Source of the DNA: a virus | Virus record (IMG/VR): IMGVR_UViG_3300020154_000019 | Span: 1 to 21,560 of that record | Direction: 5' to 3' (one strand) | Length of the DNA: 21,560 bases | Shown here: positions 15,532 through 21,560 of the stretch, piece after piece | Numbering within the stretch: position 1 is the stretch's first letter | How the letters are laid out: each line of letters starts with the position of its first letter | Notes under the pieces: generated by a model | Databases searched by the model: none | Told to the model about the DNA's origin: nothing | What the model saw: only the letters and a program-made list of their open reading frames with translations | Position numbers and translations under genes: made by a program

Positions 15532-16992
15532 ATGTCTGAGGTAAAGAAAACAGTTATTGAAGAAGCACTTATCGAATACGATATGGTGTTAAAAGAAGCT
15601 CAAGAAATAGCTAAGGAAGAATTGGCTAATTCTATGCCAGACAAATTTGAAAATTTAGTAGAACAACATCTTAAAAATAAAAATAAGATAAACGAATCTG
15701 ACGAACAACAAGAGCCAACTATGGCAGATGAAAAAGAGTCGGTAGAAGAGTCCTTTCAGGACAACAATCAAGAGATGTCTGAACCCGCTAAAGTCGATAT
15801 GACCCAAGCATCAATTGACGAAATCGAAGAAGCCTATGATAATTTATCATTGGATGAAATTGAGATCGTAAGAGATGGTGAAGGTTATGACGATGATATT
15901 GAGGTGAAAGATATCGAGAAGGAAATTGATTCCATGAGCGAAATGGTCGATGAACTAGACGCGATGGATCAACCAGTAGTTGCTGAAGACAGCAATGATC
16001 CTTTTGGTAAACTTAAACAAATGCACGAAGAAATGTCTAAAATGTTAGAAGCAATCGAATCAGAAAAATCTGCACCAATTGCAGAAGGCGTAAAGGATGG
16101 TCACGTACTCGCTACCAAAGGCGGTAAACTTGCAAAAGCTGCACCTGTAAAACAGATCGCAGAAGATGAAGTAGCCGAAGGAGTGAAGGATGGTCACGTA
16201 CTTGCCAAGAAAGGCGGTAAACTCGCGAAGGCTGCACCTGTAAAACAGATCGCAGAAGACGAAGTTGCAGAAGGCGTAAAAGACGGTCATGTGCTTGCTA
16301 AAAAAGGTGGCAAACTTGCAAAAGCAGCCCCGGTTAAAGCAATCGCAGAAGACGAAGAAATCGTGAACGAGGAACAAGTTGAAGAAAGTCATGGACACGC
16401 ATTGTCTCATAACAAGCACACTGGCCAAGAATCACAGCCAAGCATAGATGGTGCGAAAAGCTATGCTAAAGACAAAGTTAGACTTGCACTTCAGAAAGAA
16501 TCTGAGGACAAAGCTAAAAAGATTTCTGCTCTCTTGAAGGAACAAAGGGAACTTACCAAGAAGCTAAACTCAATGAAGAAAGAAAAATCTGATTTGGTTG
16601 GCATCAACGAAGGTTTCAAAAAGACCCTCAATGAGATGAAGGATCAAATGAAAAAAATGGCTGTATTCAACACGAACATTGCCCATGTAAACAACCTGTT
16701 GGTAAATGAAGAACTCGTTTTGACAAAAGACGAAAAAATTTACATCATCAACAAGTTTAAAAATGTGGCAAGCATCACTGAATCTGATACAACTCACAAA
16801 ACGCTTTTAGAAGAGTTTAAAACATCAAAGAAAAAACTTGATGAATCTATCGAAAAGAAAATAACTGAGTCAGTTGGTGGTGGATCATCTGCTAATATTC
16901 TTGAATCAAAAATCGTCGAAAAAACTGCTTTCGAAAAAAGCATCGACAAAATGAAGAATATTATAAACTACACTGAAAGACAGCGTAGATAA
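15532..16992 (+). CDS. gp22: Prohead scaffold protein, T4 gp22-like, with internal peptide repeats
   Basis: The protein has 486 residues; T4 gp22 has 269. The scaffold forms the core around which the capsid shell assembles and is then cut to peptides by the gp21-type protease. It sits between protease and capsid genes, the T4 position. Residues 1-180 are helical and strongly acidic. Residues 183-275 are three 31-residue repeats with a lysine-rich centre. Residues about 305-370 and 420-486 are charged coiled-coil-like sequence, as expected for scaffolds. Protease-type sites are abundant: INE-S (53-55), IAE at 183-185, 209-211, 240-242 and 271-273, VAE at 214-216 and 245-247, and near the C-terminus ITE-S and ILE-S. 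The extra length over T4 comes partly from the repeat block. The scaffold call rests on gene order and composition more than on residue identity. Confidence 0.85.
   Translation: MSEVKKTVIEEALIEYDMVLKEAQEIAKEELANSMPDKFENLVEQHLKNKNKINESDEQQEPTMADEKESVEESFQDNNQEMSEPAKVDMTQASIDEIEEAYDNLSLDEIEIVRDGEGYDDDIEVKDIEKEIDSMSEMVDELDAMDQPVVAEDSNDPFGKLKQMHEEMSKMLEAIESEKSAPIAEGVKDGHVLATKGGKLAKAAPVKQIAEDEVAEGVKDGHVLAKKGGKLAKAAPVKQIAEDEVAEGVKDGHVLAKKGGKLAKAAPVKAIAEDEEIVNEEQVEESHGHALSHNKHTGQESQPSIDGAKSYAKDKVRLALQKESEDKAKKISALLKEQRELTKKLNSMKKEKSDLVGINEGFKKTLNEMKDQMKKMAVFNTNIAHVNNLLVNEELVLTKDEKIYIINKFKNVASITESDTTHKTLLEEFKTSKKKLDESIEKKITESVGGGSSANILESKIVEKTAFEKSIDKMKNIINYTERQRR
16078..16356 (+). repeat. Three tandem 93-bp in-frame repeats in the scaffold gene
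   Basis: Units run 16078-16170, 16171-16263 and 16264-16356. Each encodes (I/V)AEGVKDGHVLA, then (T/K)KGGKLAKAAPVK, then (Q/A)IAEDE. Only about four residues differ among the copies, while many third codon positions differ. That pattern suggests the protein sequence is being kept by selection rather than by a very recent duplication. Confidence 0.95.
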
Positions 16993-17024
16993 TAATAATT
17001 ATAAAAACAAACAAAAACACAAAA

Positions 17025-18680
17025 ATGGGTTTTTTAATGGAAAGTGGCGATGTAGGTAACATCGGCTTAAAACAACTAAGAGATACACGTCAAGTAGTAA
17101 CTCAACGTTGGGAAAAAATTGGTCTTCTTGAAGGTCTTGAAGGCAACGTGAAAGAAAACTGCGCTCAATTATATGAGAATCAGTTATCACACATGATCAA
17201 CGAATCTACGGATTCTGCATCAAATGGTTCATTCGAAACTGTAGCATTCCCTGTAATCAGAAGAGTGTTCTCGAAATTGCTTGCTAACGATCTAGTATCT
17301 GTTCAGGCTCTTAACTTACCTATCGGTAAATTGTTCTTCATTAACCCGAAGATTTCTACCCGTAGAGCAAATAACCGTCATTCATCACCAGATGGTGCAT
17401 ATAGCAACGCTGCTACTTTAGCTGCTTCTGCTCGTACTCAATTTGAGTCTAAGAACCTTTACGATTCTTATTATGCAACTTCATACGGTGACGAAGGTAC
17501 TTCGCTTTTCGACCGTTCAAAAGGTGCTTCAACTGTAGTTACTGGTACTTGTACCGTATCTCCTGCATATGCATCTGGCGATAAAGTTGTAAGCGCAACT
17601 GTAGCTGGTTTCACTACTACCTCACAAGGTAAACTTGTTGGCCCTGCAGGTGTTCCTATGGACACTGAATCATTCCTTCAGTCATTGAAGATTTATTCAA
17701 ACAGAACCTTCGCAACTGTAGCTCCTTACACCTCTGAGAACATCGCAGCAGGTAGCCCGATCCCTTACAACATTAAGACTCAAACCTACGGTAGAGCAGT
17801 TGTAAACACTTCAGGCCAGTTAGTGTTGAACATTGACTTAACTTATCCGGGTGCAAATGGTTATGGTTCTGCTTTAACAGCAGCAACTCCTACCTTCTTC
17901 TTCGAATACAGAACTTATTCTGATTTGGAAGAAGATTCAGAAATGGCTGAAGTAACTTTCGGTCTTGATGAAGTAACCGTGTCTGTTGAAACTCGTAAAA
18001 TGAGAGCACAGTGGACTCCTGAACTTGCGCAAGACGTAAGTGCATTCCATAACATTGACGCAGAATCTGAATTAACAGCATTGTTGTCAGAAACTATGGC
18101 TGCTGAAATCGACCGTGAAATCCTTCGTGATTTGCGTAGAGGTGCAGCTTGGGTGAAGCGTTGGGACTATAACGGTCTTCGTAAACAATCTACTACGTAC
18201 TACGGTACTCAGAAGGATTGGAACCAAACTTTGATCACTACAATCAACCAGATTAGTGCTCAAATCCATAAGTCAACCCTTCGTGGTGGTGCTTCATGGT
18301 TGGTTGTATCACCTGAAATCTCTGCCGTGTTTGATGACTTGGAATACTTCCACGTATCTAATGCATCTCCTGAGCAAGATAAGTATAACATGGGTATCGA
18401 AAAAATCGGTAGCCTTAGCGGAAGATATCAAGTGTTCCGTGACCCTTATGCACCTGCCAACACTTTGTTGATTGGTCACAGAGGTTCATCAATCCTTGAG
18501 TCAGGTTACATCTACGCACCTTACGTGCCGATGCAATTAACTCCGGTTATGTACAACCCGTTCGACTTCAAGCCGATCCGTGGTATCATGACTCGTTATG
18601 CTAAGAAAATGGTATTGAACAGATACTTCGGTAGAGTTCTTTGCGATGGTCTTACATATTTCTCTGACCCGCTTCAGTAG
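17025..18680 (+). CDS. gp23: Major capsid protein, T4 gp23-like
   Basis: The protein has 551 residues (T4 gp23 has 521). It is the HK97-fold shell protein. Recognisable blocks are the capsid N-arm region FPVIRRVFSKLLANDLVSVQ (about 75-94), and the most diagnostic stretch, about residues 308-365: FGLDEVTVSVETRKMRAQWT, then ELAQDVSAFHNIDAESELT, then AAEIDREILRDLRR, which parallels the matching T4 segment closely. Residues 58-60 are INE followed by Ser61, at nearly the spot where T4 gp23 is cut (after residue 65), so the mature protein probably starts at Ser61. A Thr/Ser/Gly-rich segment at about 160-270 is more variable and likely corresponds to a surface insertion. The gene lies 32 bp after scaffold in an A-rich leader with no own promoter-like element, and ends before a strong terminator. 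Identification is very secure. Confidence 0.97.
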   Translation: MGFLMESGDVGNIGLKQLRDTRQVVTQRWEKIGLLEGLEGNVKENCAQLYENQLSHMINESTDSASNGSFETVAFPVIRRVFSKLLANDLVSVQALNLPIGKLFFINPKISTRRANNRHSSPDGAYSNAATLAASARTQFESKNLYDSYYATSYGDEGTSLFDRSKGASTVVTGTCTVSPAYASGDKVVSATVAGFTTTSQGKLVGPAGVPMDTESFLQSLKIYSNRTFATVAPYTSENIAAGSPIPYNIKTQTYGRAVVNTSGQLVLNIDLTYPGANGYGSALTAATPTFFFEYRTYSDLEEDSEMAEVTFGLDEVTVSVETRKMRAQWTPELAQDVSAFHNIDAESELTALLSETMAAEIDREILRDLRRGAAWVKRWDYNGLRKQSTTYYGTQKDWNQTLITTINQISAQIHKSTLRGGASWLVVSPEISAVFDDLEYFHVSNASPEQDKYNMGIEKIGSLSGRYQVFRDPYAPANTLLIGHRGSSILESGYIYAPYVPMQLTPVMYNPFDFKPIRGIMTRYAKKMVLNRYFGRVLCDGLTYFSDPLQ

Positions 18681-18702
18681 TCTTAATTGATTAGAATAGT
18701 AT

Positions 18703-18735
18703 AAGGGGTTGCAAAATTTGCAGCCCCTTTTTTTA
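18703..18735 (+). terminator. Intrinsic terminator after the capsid gene
   Basis: AAGGGGTTGCAAA and TTTGCAGCCCCTT pair as a near-perfect stem (one G-U pair, very short loop), followed directly by a run of seven T. It starts 23 nt after the capsid stop. GC pairs in this stem stand out against the AT-rich surroundings. It should separate the abundant capsid mRNA from the tail tube gene. Confidence 0.88.
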
Positions 18736-18764
18736 TTCCTTCTGACCAAATTTAAATTTTAAAG

Positions 18765-18772
18765 TATTTATG
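18765..18772 (+). promoter_or_regulatory. TATTTATG element, putative phage promoter (site 8)
   Basis: TATTTATG preceded by G lies just downstream of the capsid terminator and 34 nt before the tail tube ATG at 18807. A new promoter is needed here because the terminator would stop transcription from upstream, which supports the promoter reading of this element family. Confidence 0.55.
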
Positions 18773-18806
18773 AAAACAGAATAAAAATTATTCAAACAAA
18801 AAAGAT

Positions 18807-19295
18807 ATGTCAGAATTAGTAAGAGGTATTCCTTTAGATTACGAACCGTTAAGAGAGAATCGATTTTTCCTAGAGTTCCCCACAGAAGTTGGAATTGAAG
18901 TATGGAAAGTACAGGAAGTTAAAAGACCTACATTGACCATAAACTCAGTCGAAATTCCTTTCATTAACGAAACTAATTATGTAGCTGGTAAGTATAAGTG
19001 GAGCGAAATGGAAATCAAGTTGATTGATACCATTGGCCCATCAACTAGCACCCAATTAATGGAATGGGTTCGATTACATGCTGAATCTCTTACTGGACGT
19101 ATGGGTTACGCTGCAGGTTACAAGAAAAATCTCTTAATTAAGAGTCTTGACCCTACGGGTGTAGAAGTTCAAAAATGGTTCATCGAACAAGCTATGATTA
19201 CAAACGTAGATTTTGGTAACAACACAATGGAATCGGATGCTGTACAAATGGTTACTGTAACTATTCAGCCTTACAGATGTATCCTCAATTATTGA
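18807..19295 (+). CDS. gp19: Tail tube protein, T4 gp19-like
   Basis: The protein has 162 residues, essentially the length of T4 gp19 (163). It forms hexameric rings that stack into the inner tail tube through which DNA and proteins pass. The sequence shows the usual start, RENRFFLEFP (16-25), followed by a hydrophobic strand and VKRPTLTINSVEIPF (38-52), then KWSEMEIKLIDTIGPST (64-80), and the C-terminal strands AMITNVDFGNNTMES and VQMVTVTIQPYRCIL. Start ATG at 18807 is preceded by the A-rich leader typical of this window. In T4, gene 19 lies before portal next to the sheath gene 18; here it follows capsid, and no sheath gene is in the window. A homing endonuclease gene begins 4 nt after its stop. 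Identification is secure. Confidence 0.93.
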   Translation: MSELVRGIPLDYEPLRENRFFLEFPTEVGIEVWKVQEVKRPTLTINSVEIPFINETNYVAGKYKWSEMEIKLIDTIGPSTSTQLMEWVRLHAESLTGRMGYAAGYKKNLLIKSLDPTGVEVQKWFIEQAMITNVDFGNNTMESDAVQMVTVTIQPYRCILNY

Positions 19296-19299
19296 CGAT

Positions 19300-19938
19300 T
19301 TGCGGCAATTTTTTATATATCAAATTCAAAACACAATCAACGGCAAAATTTATATAGGAAGCACCGTTGGTTACAAAAGAAGATTCAGAGATCATAAGAG
19401 AGAACTAAATAAGAACATTCATCACAATATAAAACTCCAACGGGCTTGGAATAAATATGGTGGTGAATGTTTTTCTTTTTCAATTATAGAAGAAAATCTT
19501 GGAACGAAAGTGTTTCAGGTTGAAAGGGAAAATTATTATCTACAAAAACATAAACCATTTCTTGACGAAATTGGGTATAATATTTTAAATGAAGCGTTTA
19601 TTTCTGCCTCTACAATTTATAGTGATGAAATAAAAAAGGCAGCATCTGAAAGAATGAAGGGTTCAAAAAATCCAATGTTTGGTAAATATGGGTCTTTGAA
19701 TGGTAAATTTGGTAAACCACTTTCTCTTGAAACAAGAAGAAAACAATCAATAAGTAGAAGAAAAAAATTTATTGGTGAAAAAGCGGGAAACGTTAAACTA
19801 ACCGAACAACAAGTTCTTGAAATTAGGGCCAAATACATTCCACGGGTTTATTCAAGCACTAAACTTGCTCAAGAATACGACGTTTCTCAAGGTATGATTA
19901 TGTCAATAGTTAAAAGACGTAATTGGACTCATATTTGA
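19300..19938 (+). CDS. GIY-YIG homing endonuclease with NUMOD3 and helix-turn-helix, Seg-like
   Basis: The protein has 212 residues. Residues 5-90 are a GIY-YIG nuclease domain: FIY at 5-7 in place of GIY, YIG at 18-20, an Arg-rich helix (RRFRDHKREL, 27-36), the family block LQRAWNKYGGECFSFSIIE (46-64), and a likely catalytic Glu75 in VERENYY. Residues about 124-140 (NPMFGKYGSLNGKFGKP) are two NUMOD3 DNA-binding motifs, and 165-212 form a helix-turn-helix (STKLAQEYDVSQGMIMSIVKR). Such genes cut related phage genomes lacking the insertion and spread by recombination. The start is a TTG at 19300, chosen because no ATG precedes the domain and the tail tube stop is just upstream. No promoter-like element is present; expression would depend on tail tube mRNA. 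Its 3' end overlaps a convergent gene by 10 bp. Free-standing, since the neighbouring gene is intact. Confidence 0.9.
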   Translation: MRQFFIYQIQNTINGKIYIGSTVGYKRRFRDHKRELNKNIHHNIKLQRAWNKYGGECFSFSIIEENLGTKVFQVERENYYLQKHKPFLDEIGYNILNEAFISASTIYSDEIKKAASERMKGSKNPMFGKYGSLNGKFGKPLSLETRRKQSISRRKKFIGEKAGNVKLTEQQVLEIRAKYIPRVYSSTKLAQEYDVSQGMIMSIVKRRNWTHI

Positions 19939-20585
19939 CTCGTTTTAGTTAAGGAAGTTAAAAAAGATACTGCTTCACTATCATCATTAACTATCGAGTT
20001 TGGATTCATTTCGTTCATCATCTCTTTATTATAATCTTCGTCATAAGCATCAAAATTGTAAATTCTCTTCTTTTCCAAACATTTTATTACCTTAGCTTCT
20101 GAAACACCTATCATTTTTGCAATTGCTTGGTGATTAACTTCCATATTCTTATGTTCCAAGATGGATGTGGCTGCTTCTATCTGTTCGTAAAACGTCAGCG
20201 GAAAGTTCGCAACATTTAAAATATCGAATTTAATTAAATTAAAAAGCCGTATAATGTAGTATCCTTCTAACCCCTTTTCATTTCTGGAACAAGAATCCAA
20301 AATTAACATATATGGAATCACACCTTCATCAACAAGTTCTCGAACCCATTTTTGTTTTTTACTATTTCCCACATCATTGATATGTGCTATTAATCTCTCT
20401 AATGGGCTTTTTGTCTCACCGATGTATCTTAGTTTCGAAAACCGTTCAGGCACTTCTTTAAATAATAAATCATCATTAGAAACCATAACATCATCCTCTT
20501 TTAGAAAAAATATAGAAAATGTCTTTGGATCAATTCCTATGTCGCGAGGATCACCTAATCCATATATGTATTTTTTATTTTTCAT
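19929..20585 (-). CDS. Second GIY-YIG family nuclease with helix-turn-helix
   Basis: The protein has 218 residues. YIYGLGDPRD (6-15) and LRYIGETKSPLERLIAHI (52-69) are the two GIY-YIG strands and the following Arg-bearing helix; KKQKWVRELVDEGVIPYMLI (76-95) and EGYYIIRL (107-114) with candidate catalytic Glu107 complete the domain. About 35 residues are inserted between the GIY-like and YIG strands, more than usual. Residues 151-175 (NHQAIAKMIGVSEAKVIKCL) look like a helix-turn-helix. The tail is acidic. This is a different GIY-YIG subtype from the neighbour at 19300: the NUMOD3 motifs are absent and the core block differs. It could be a homing enzyme or a phage defence or repair nuclease. 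ATG at 20585 precedes a Lys-rich start. It belongs to a minus-strand run with the membrane protein and helicase genes. Confidence 0.8.
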   Translation of the reverse strand: MKNKKYIYGLGDPRDIGIDPKTFSIFFLKEDDVMVSNDDLLFKEVPERFSKLRYIGETKSPLERLIAHINDVGNSKKQKWVRELVDEGVIPYMLILDSCSRNEKGLEGYYIIRLFNLIKFDILNVANFPLTFYEQIEAATSILEHKNMEVNHQAIAKMIGVSEAKVIKCLEKKRIYNFDAYDEDYNKEMMNEMNPNSIVNDDSEAVSFLTSLTKTSQI

Positions 20586-20595
20586 TTATAAAATT

Positions 20596-20853
20596 TTAAT
20601 CGTAAAAATCAGGATATTGCGTATCATCGGAACCACTGGCTTCTTCGGAAACAGTGGTTTCGTCTTTTATGGAATCGTATATCCATTGCCACAGCGCACA
20701 CAACATCGCACCCACCACAAATAGACCTGCAGCAATTCCTATATAACCGGCAATCCTTACTGCATGTTCTGGAAATAAAACACCACCTGCAATGATAGCT
20801 ACAAAAGTAAACACAATTAATGTCGCCGTTATTTTAGCTTTTAGGTTTTTCAT
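20596..20853 (-). CDS. Small membrane protein with two transmembrane helices
   Basis: The protein has 85 residues from the ATG at 20853. Upstream in-frame ATGs at 20862 and 20880 would give 88 or 94 residues; I prefer the one at 20853 because it follows GAAAAAG and overlaps the preceding helicase gene least, but all starts overlap it by 20-47 bp. Two hydrophobic spans are clear (about residues 8-24 and 34-54), separated by a short loop (FPEHAVRIAG), with a basic N-terminus and an acidic C-terminal tail ending in DTQYPDFYD. The layout fits a small phage inner-membrane protein with both ends probably in the cytoplasm. A holin is possible (two spans, short loop), yet it sits away from the hydrolase and beside a helicase and a nuclease. 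Function unknown. Confidence 0.65.
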   Translation of the reverse strand: MKNLKAKITATLIVFTFVAIIAGGVLFPEHAVRIAGYIGIAAGLFVVGAMLCALWQWIYDSIKDETTVSEEASGSDDTQYPDFYD

Positions 20854-21560
20854 CTTTTTCATCTGTCCAACTATAATCATAAATCAATTCTTTTTTAGCA
20901 CGAGTAATCGCTACATACTTTAAGTTACTCTCTTGCTTATCCATCCATTCTAAAGGTTGTTTAACCGAAAGAAGTTGTGGTTTAATAATGAAAACCCGAT
21001 CAGCTTCAAGCCCTTTAGATTTGTGTATTGTTGATAGAATGATTGCATCATTTAAAAATTGTCCAATTTTTTCATCGTCACAAAATATTTCTTTTACTCT
21101 TGATTTCAATTGAATTATGTTCGTTATCGTTTTATTAATTAGCAATACACAATCCACAAAATCTTTCTGTGCTGAATAACCGCCGTGTTTTTCGTAGTCA
21201 ACAATGCCGTGGTCGATAAGTTCCATGCGATATTTATTCAGTTGATAATTTAATTCATCAACCATATCTTCTCGCTTGTCATATTTCTCCACGAGTTGAG
21301 CAATCCTTTGTCCGAAGTCAGAGCCTTTGATTACCGCTTTTTTCTTCTTTAAGAAGAGTTCAAAAAATAGACGAATCAAAGGTTTGTTTGTGCGACACAA
21401 AACGAAATCACCGGCTTGTGAATCTTGCAACACATTACCTTCTTGATTAACGATACCGTCAATATTTTTAGGATTAGCCTTCAAGTCTGAAACTAATTCA
21501 TTCGCTTCTTTGACAATATTCTTACCACAACGGAAAGTCGTTGTCAGCGGAAGTACGGCA
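20834..21560 (-). CDS. UvrD/Rep-like superfamily 1 DNA helicase, C-terminal part (5' end outside window)
   Basis: About 242 codons are visible and the frame stays open to the window edge, so the start lies beyond 21560. In order I see motif IV-like LPLTTTFRCGKNIV near the edge, motif V as STIHKSKGLEADRVFII, and motif VI as YVAITRAKKELI, where the Arg contacts ATP. The VAITRA form and the HKSKGLE form are typical of UvrD/Rep/PcrA-type 3'-5' helicases. The Walker A and B part is missing only because the window ends. The protein ends in a short charged tail. It would unwind DNA during phage replication or repair. It heads a minus-strand run and the following membrane protein gene overlaps its end. 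An alternative is a Dda-like SF1B enzyme, which the motif V and VI forms make less likely. Confidence 0.88.
   Translation of the reverse strand, partial: AVLPLTTTFRCGKNIVKEANELVSDLKANPKNIDGIVNQEGNVLQDSQAGDFVLCRTNKPLIRLFFELFLKKKKAVIKGSDFGQRIAQLVEKYDKREDMVDELNYQLNKYRMELIDHGIVDYEKHGGYSAQKDFVDCVLLINKTITNIIQLKSRVKEIFCDDEKIGQFLNDAIILSTIHKSKGLEADRVFIIKPQLLSVKQPLEWMDKQESNLKYVAITRAKKELIYDYSWTDEKDEKPKS

Noticed and set aside
16078-16356. Repeats considered as a CRISPR-like array
   Set aside because: The units abut without spacers, keep the reading frame and differ mainly at silent positions; they are protein-coding repeats.
16060-16428. Open frame on the minus strand across the scaffold repeats
   Set aside because: It is the complement of the 93-bp repeats, gives a Cys/Phe-rich product, and has no start context.
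1-21560. tRNA genes, attachment sites, insertion sequences or a replication origin
   Set aside because: I saw no cloverleaf-like segment, transposase, terminal inverted repeat or iteron cluster; gaps between genes are all below 150 bp.

Overview
The window is a piece of the virion-morphogenesis region of a T4-like (myovirus-type) tailed phage. The host is probably a member of the Bacteroidota. I see T4-family orthologues by motif of the large terminase (gp17), portal (gp20), prohead protease (gp21), scaffold/core (gp22), major capsid protein (gp23) and tail tube (gp19). The host inference rests on translation signals: the DNA is AT-rich, and start codons lack Shine-Dalgarno sequences but sit behind A-rich leaders, as is usual in Bacteroidota.

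Layout: (1) 42-422, minus strand, a small secreted protein. (2) 570-8396, plus strand: a repetitive acidic protein with many prohead-protease-like sites, an unrecognised acidic protein, a small HExxH zinc-peptidase-like protein, terminase, portal and an unrecognised protein in the place T4 uses for core proteins. (3) 8385-14209, an inverted block on the minus strand: a 1501-aa baseplate-hub-like protein followed by a two-domain peptidoglycan hydrolase (lytic transglycosylase plus M15 peptidase). (4) 14266-19295, plus strand: a holin-like one-helix membrane protein, then protease, scaffold, capsid, a strong terminator and the tail tube. (5) 19300-21560: a GIY-YIG homing endonuclease on the plus strand meeting a second GIY-YIG gene tail to tail, then a small two-helix membrane protein and the 3' part of a UvrD-like helicase, both on the minus strand. 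No gene-free stretch exceeds 150 bp.

How the parts work together: scaffold and capsid proteins build a prohead on the portal. The gp21-type protease then trims the capsid N-terminus, probably after Glu60 in an INE|S site, and destroys the scaffold. Terminase pumps DNA in. The tail tube, hub and muralytic enzyme belong to the tail and to entry or lysis.

Three observations stand out. An eight-base element, (G/C)TATTTAT, precedes nearly every plus-strand transcription unit and looks like a phage-specific (late) promoter. The scaffold carries three 31-residue repeats, each bounded by protease-type IAE/VAE sites, so processing should release several near-identical lysine-rich peptides into the capsid. 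The first long gene carries a cluster of the same protease sites and may be an unrecognised core or internal protein. All identifications are from reading motifs; no database search was run.
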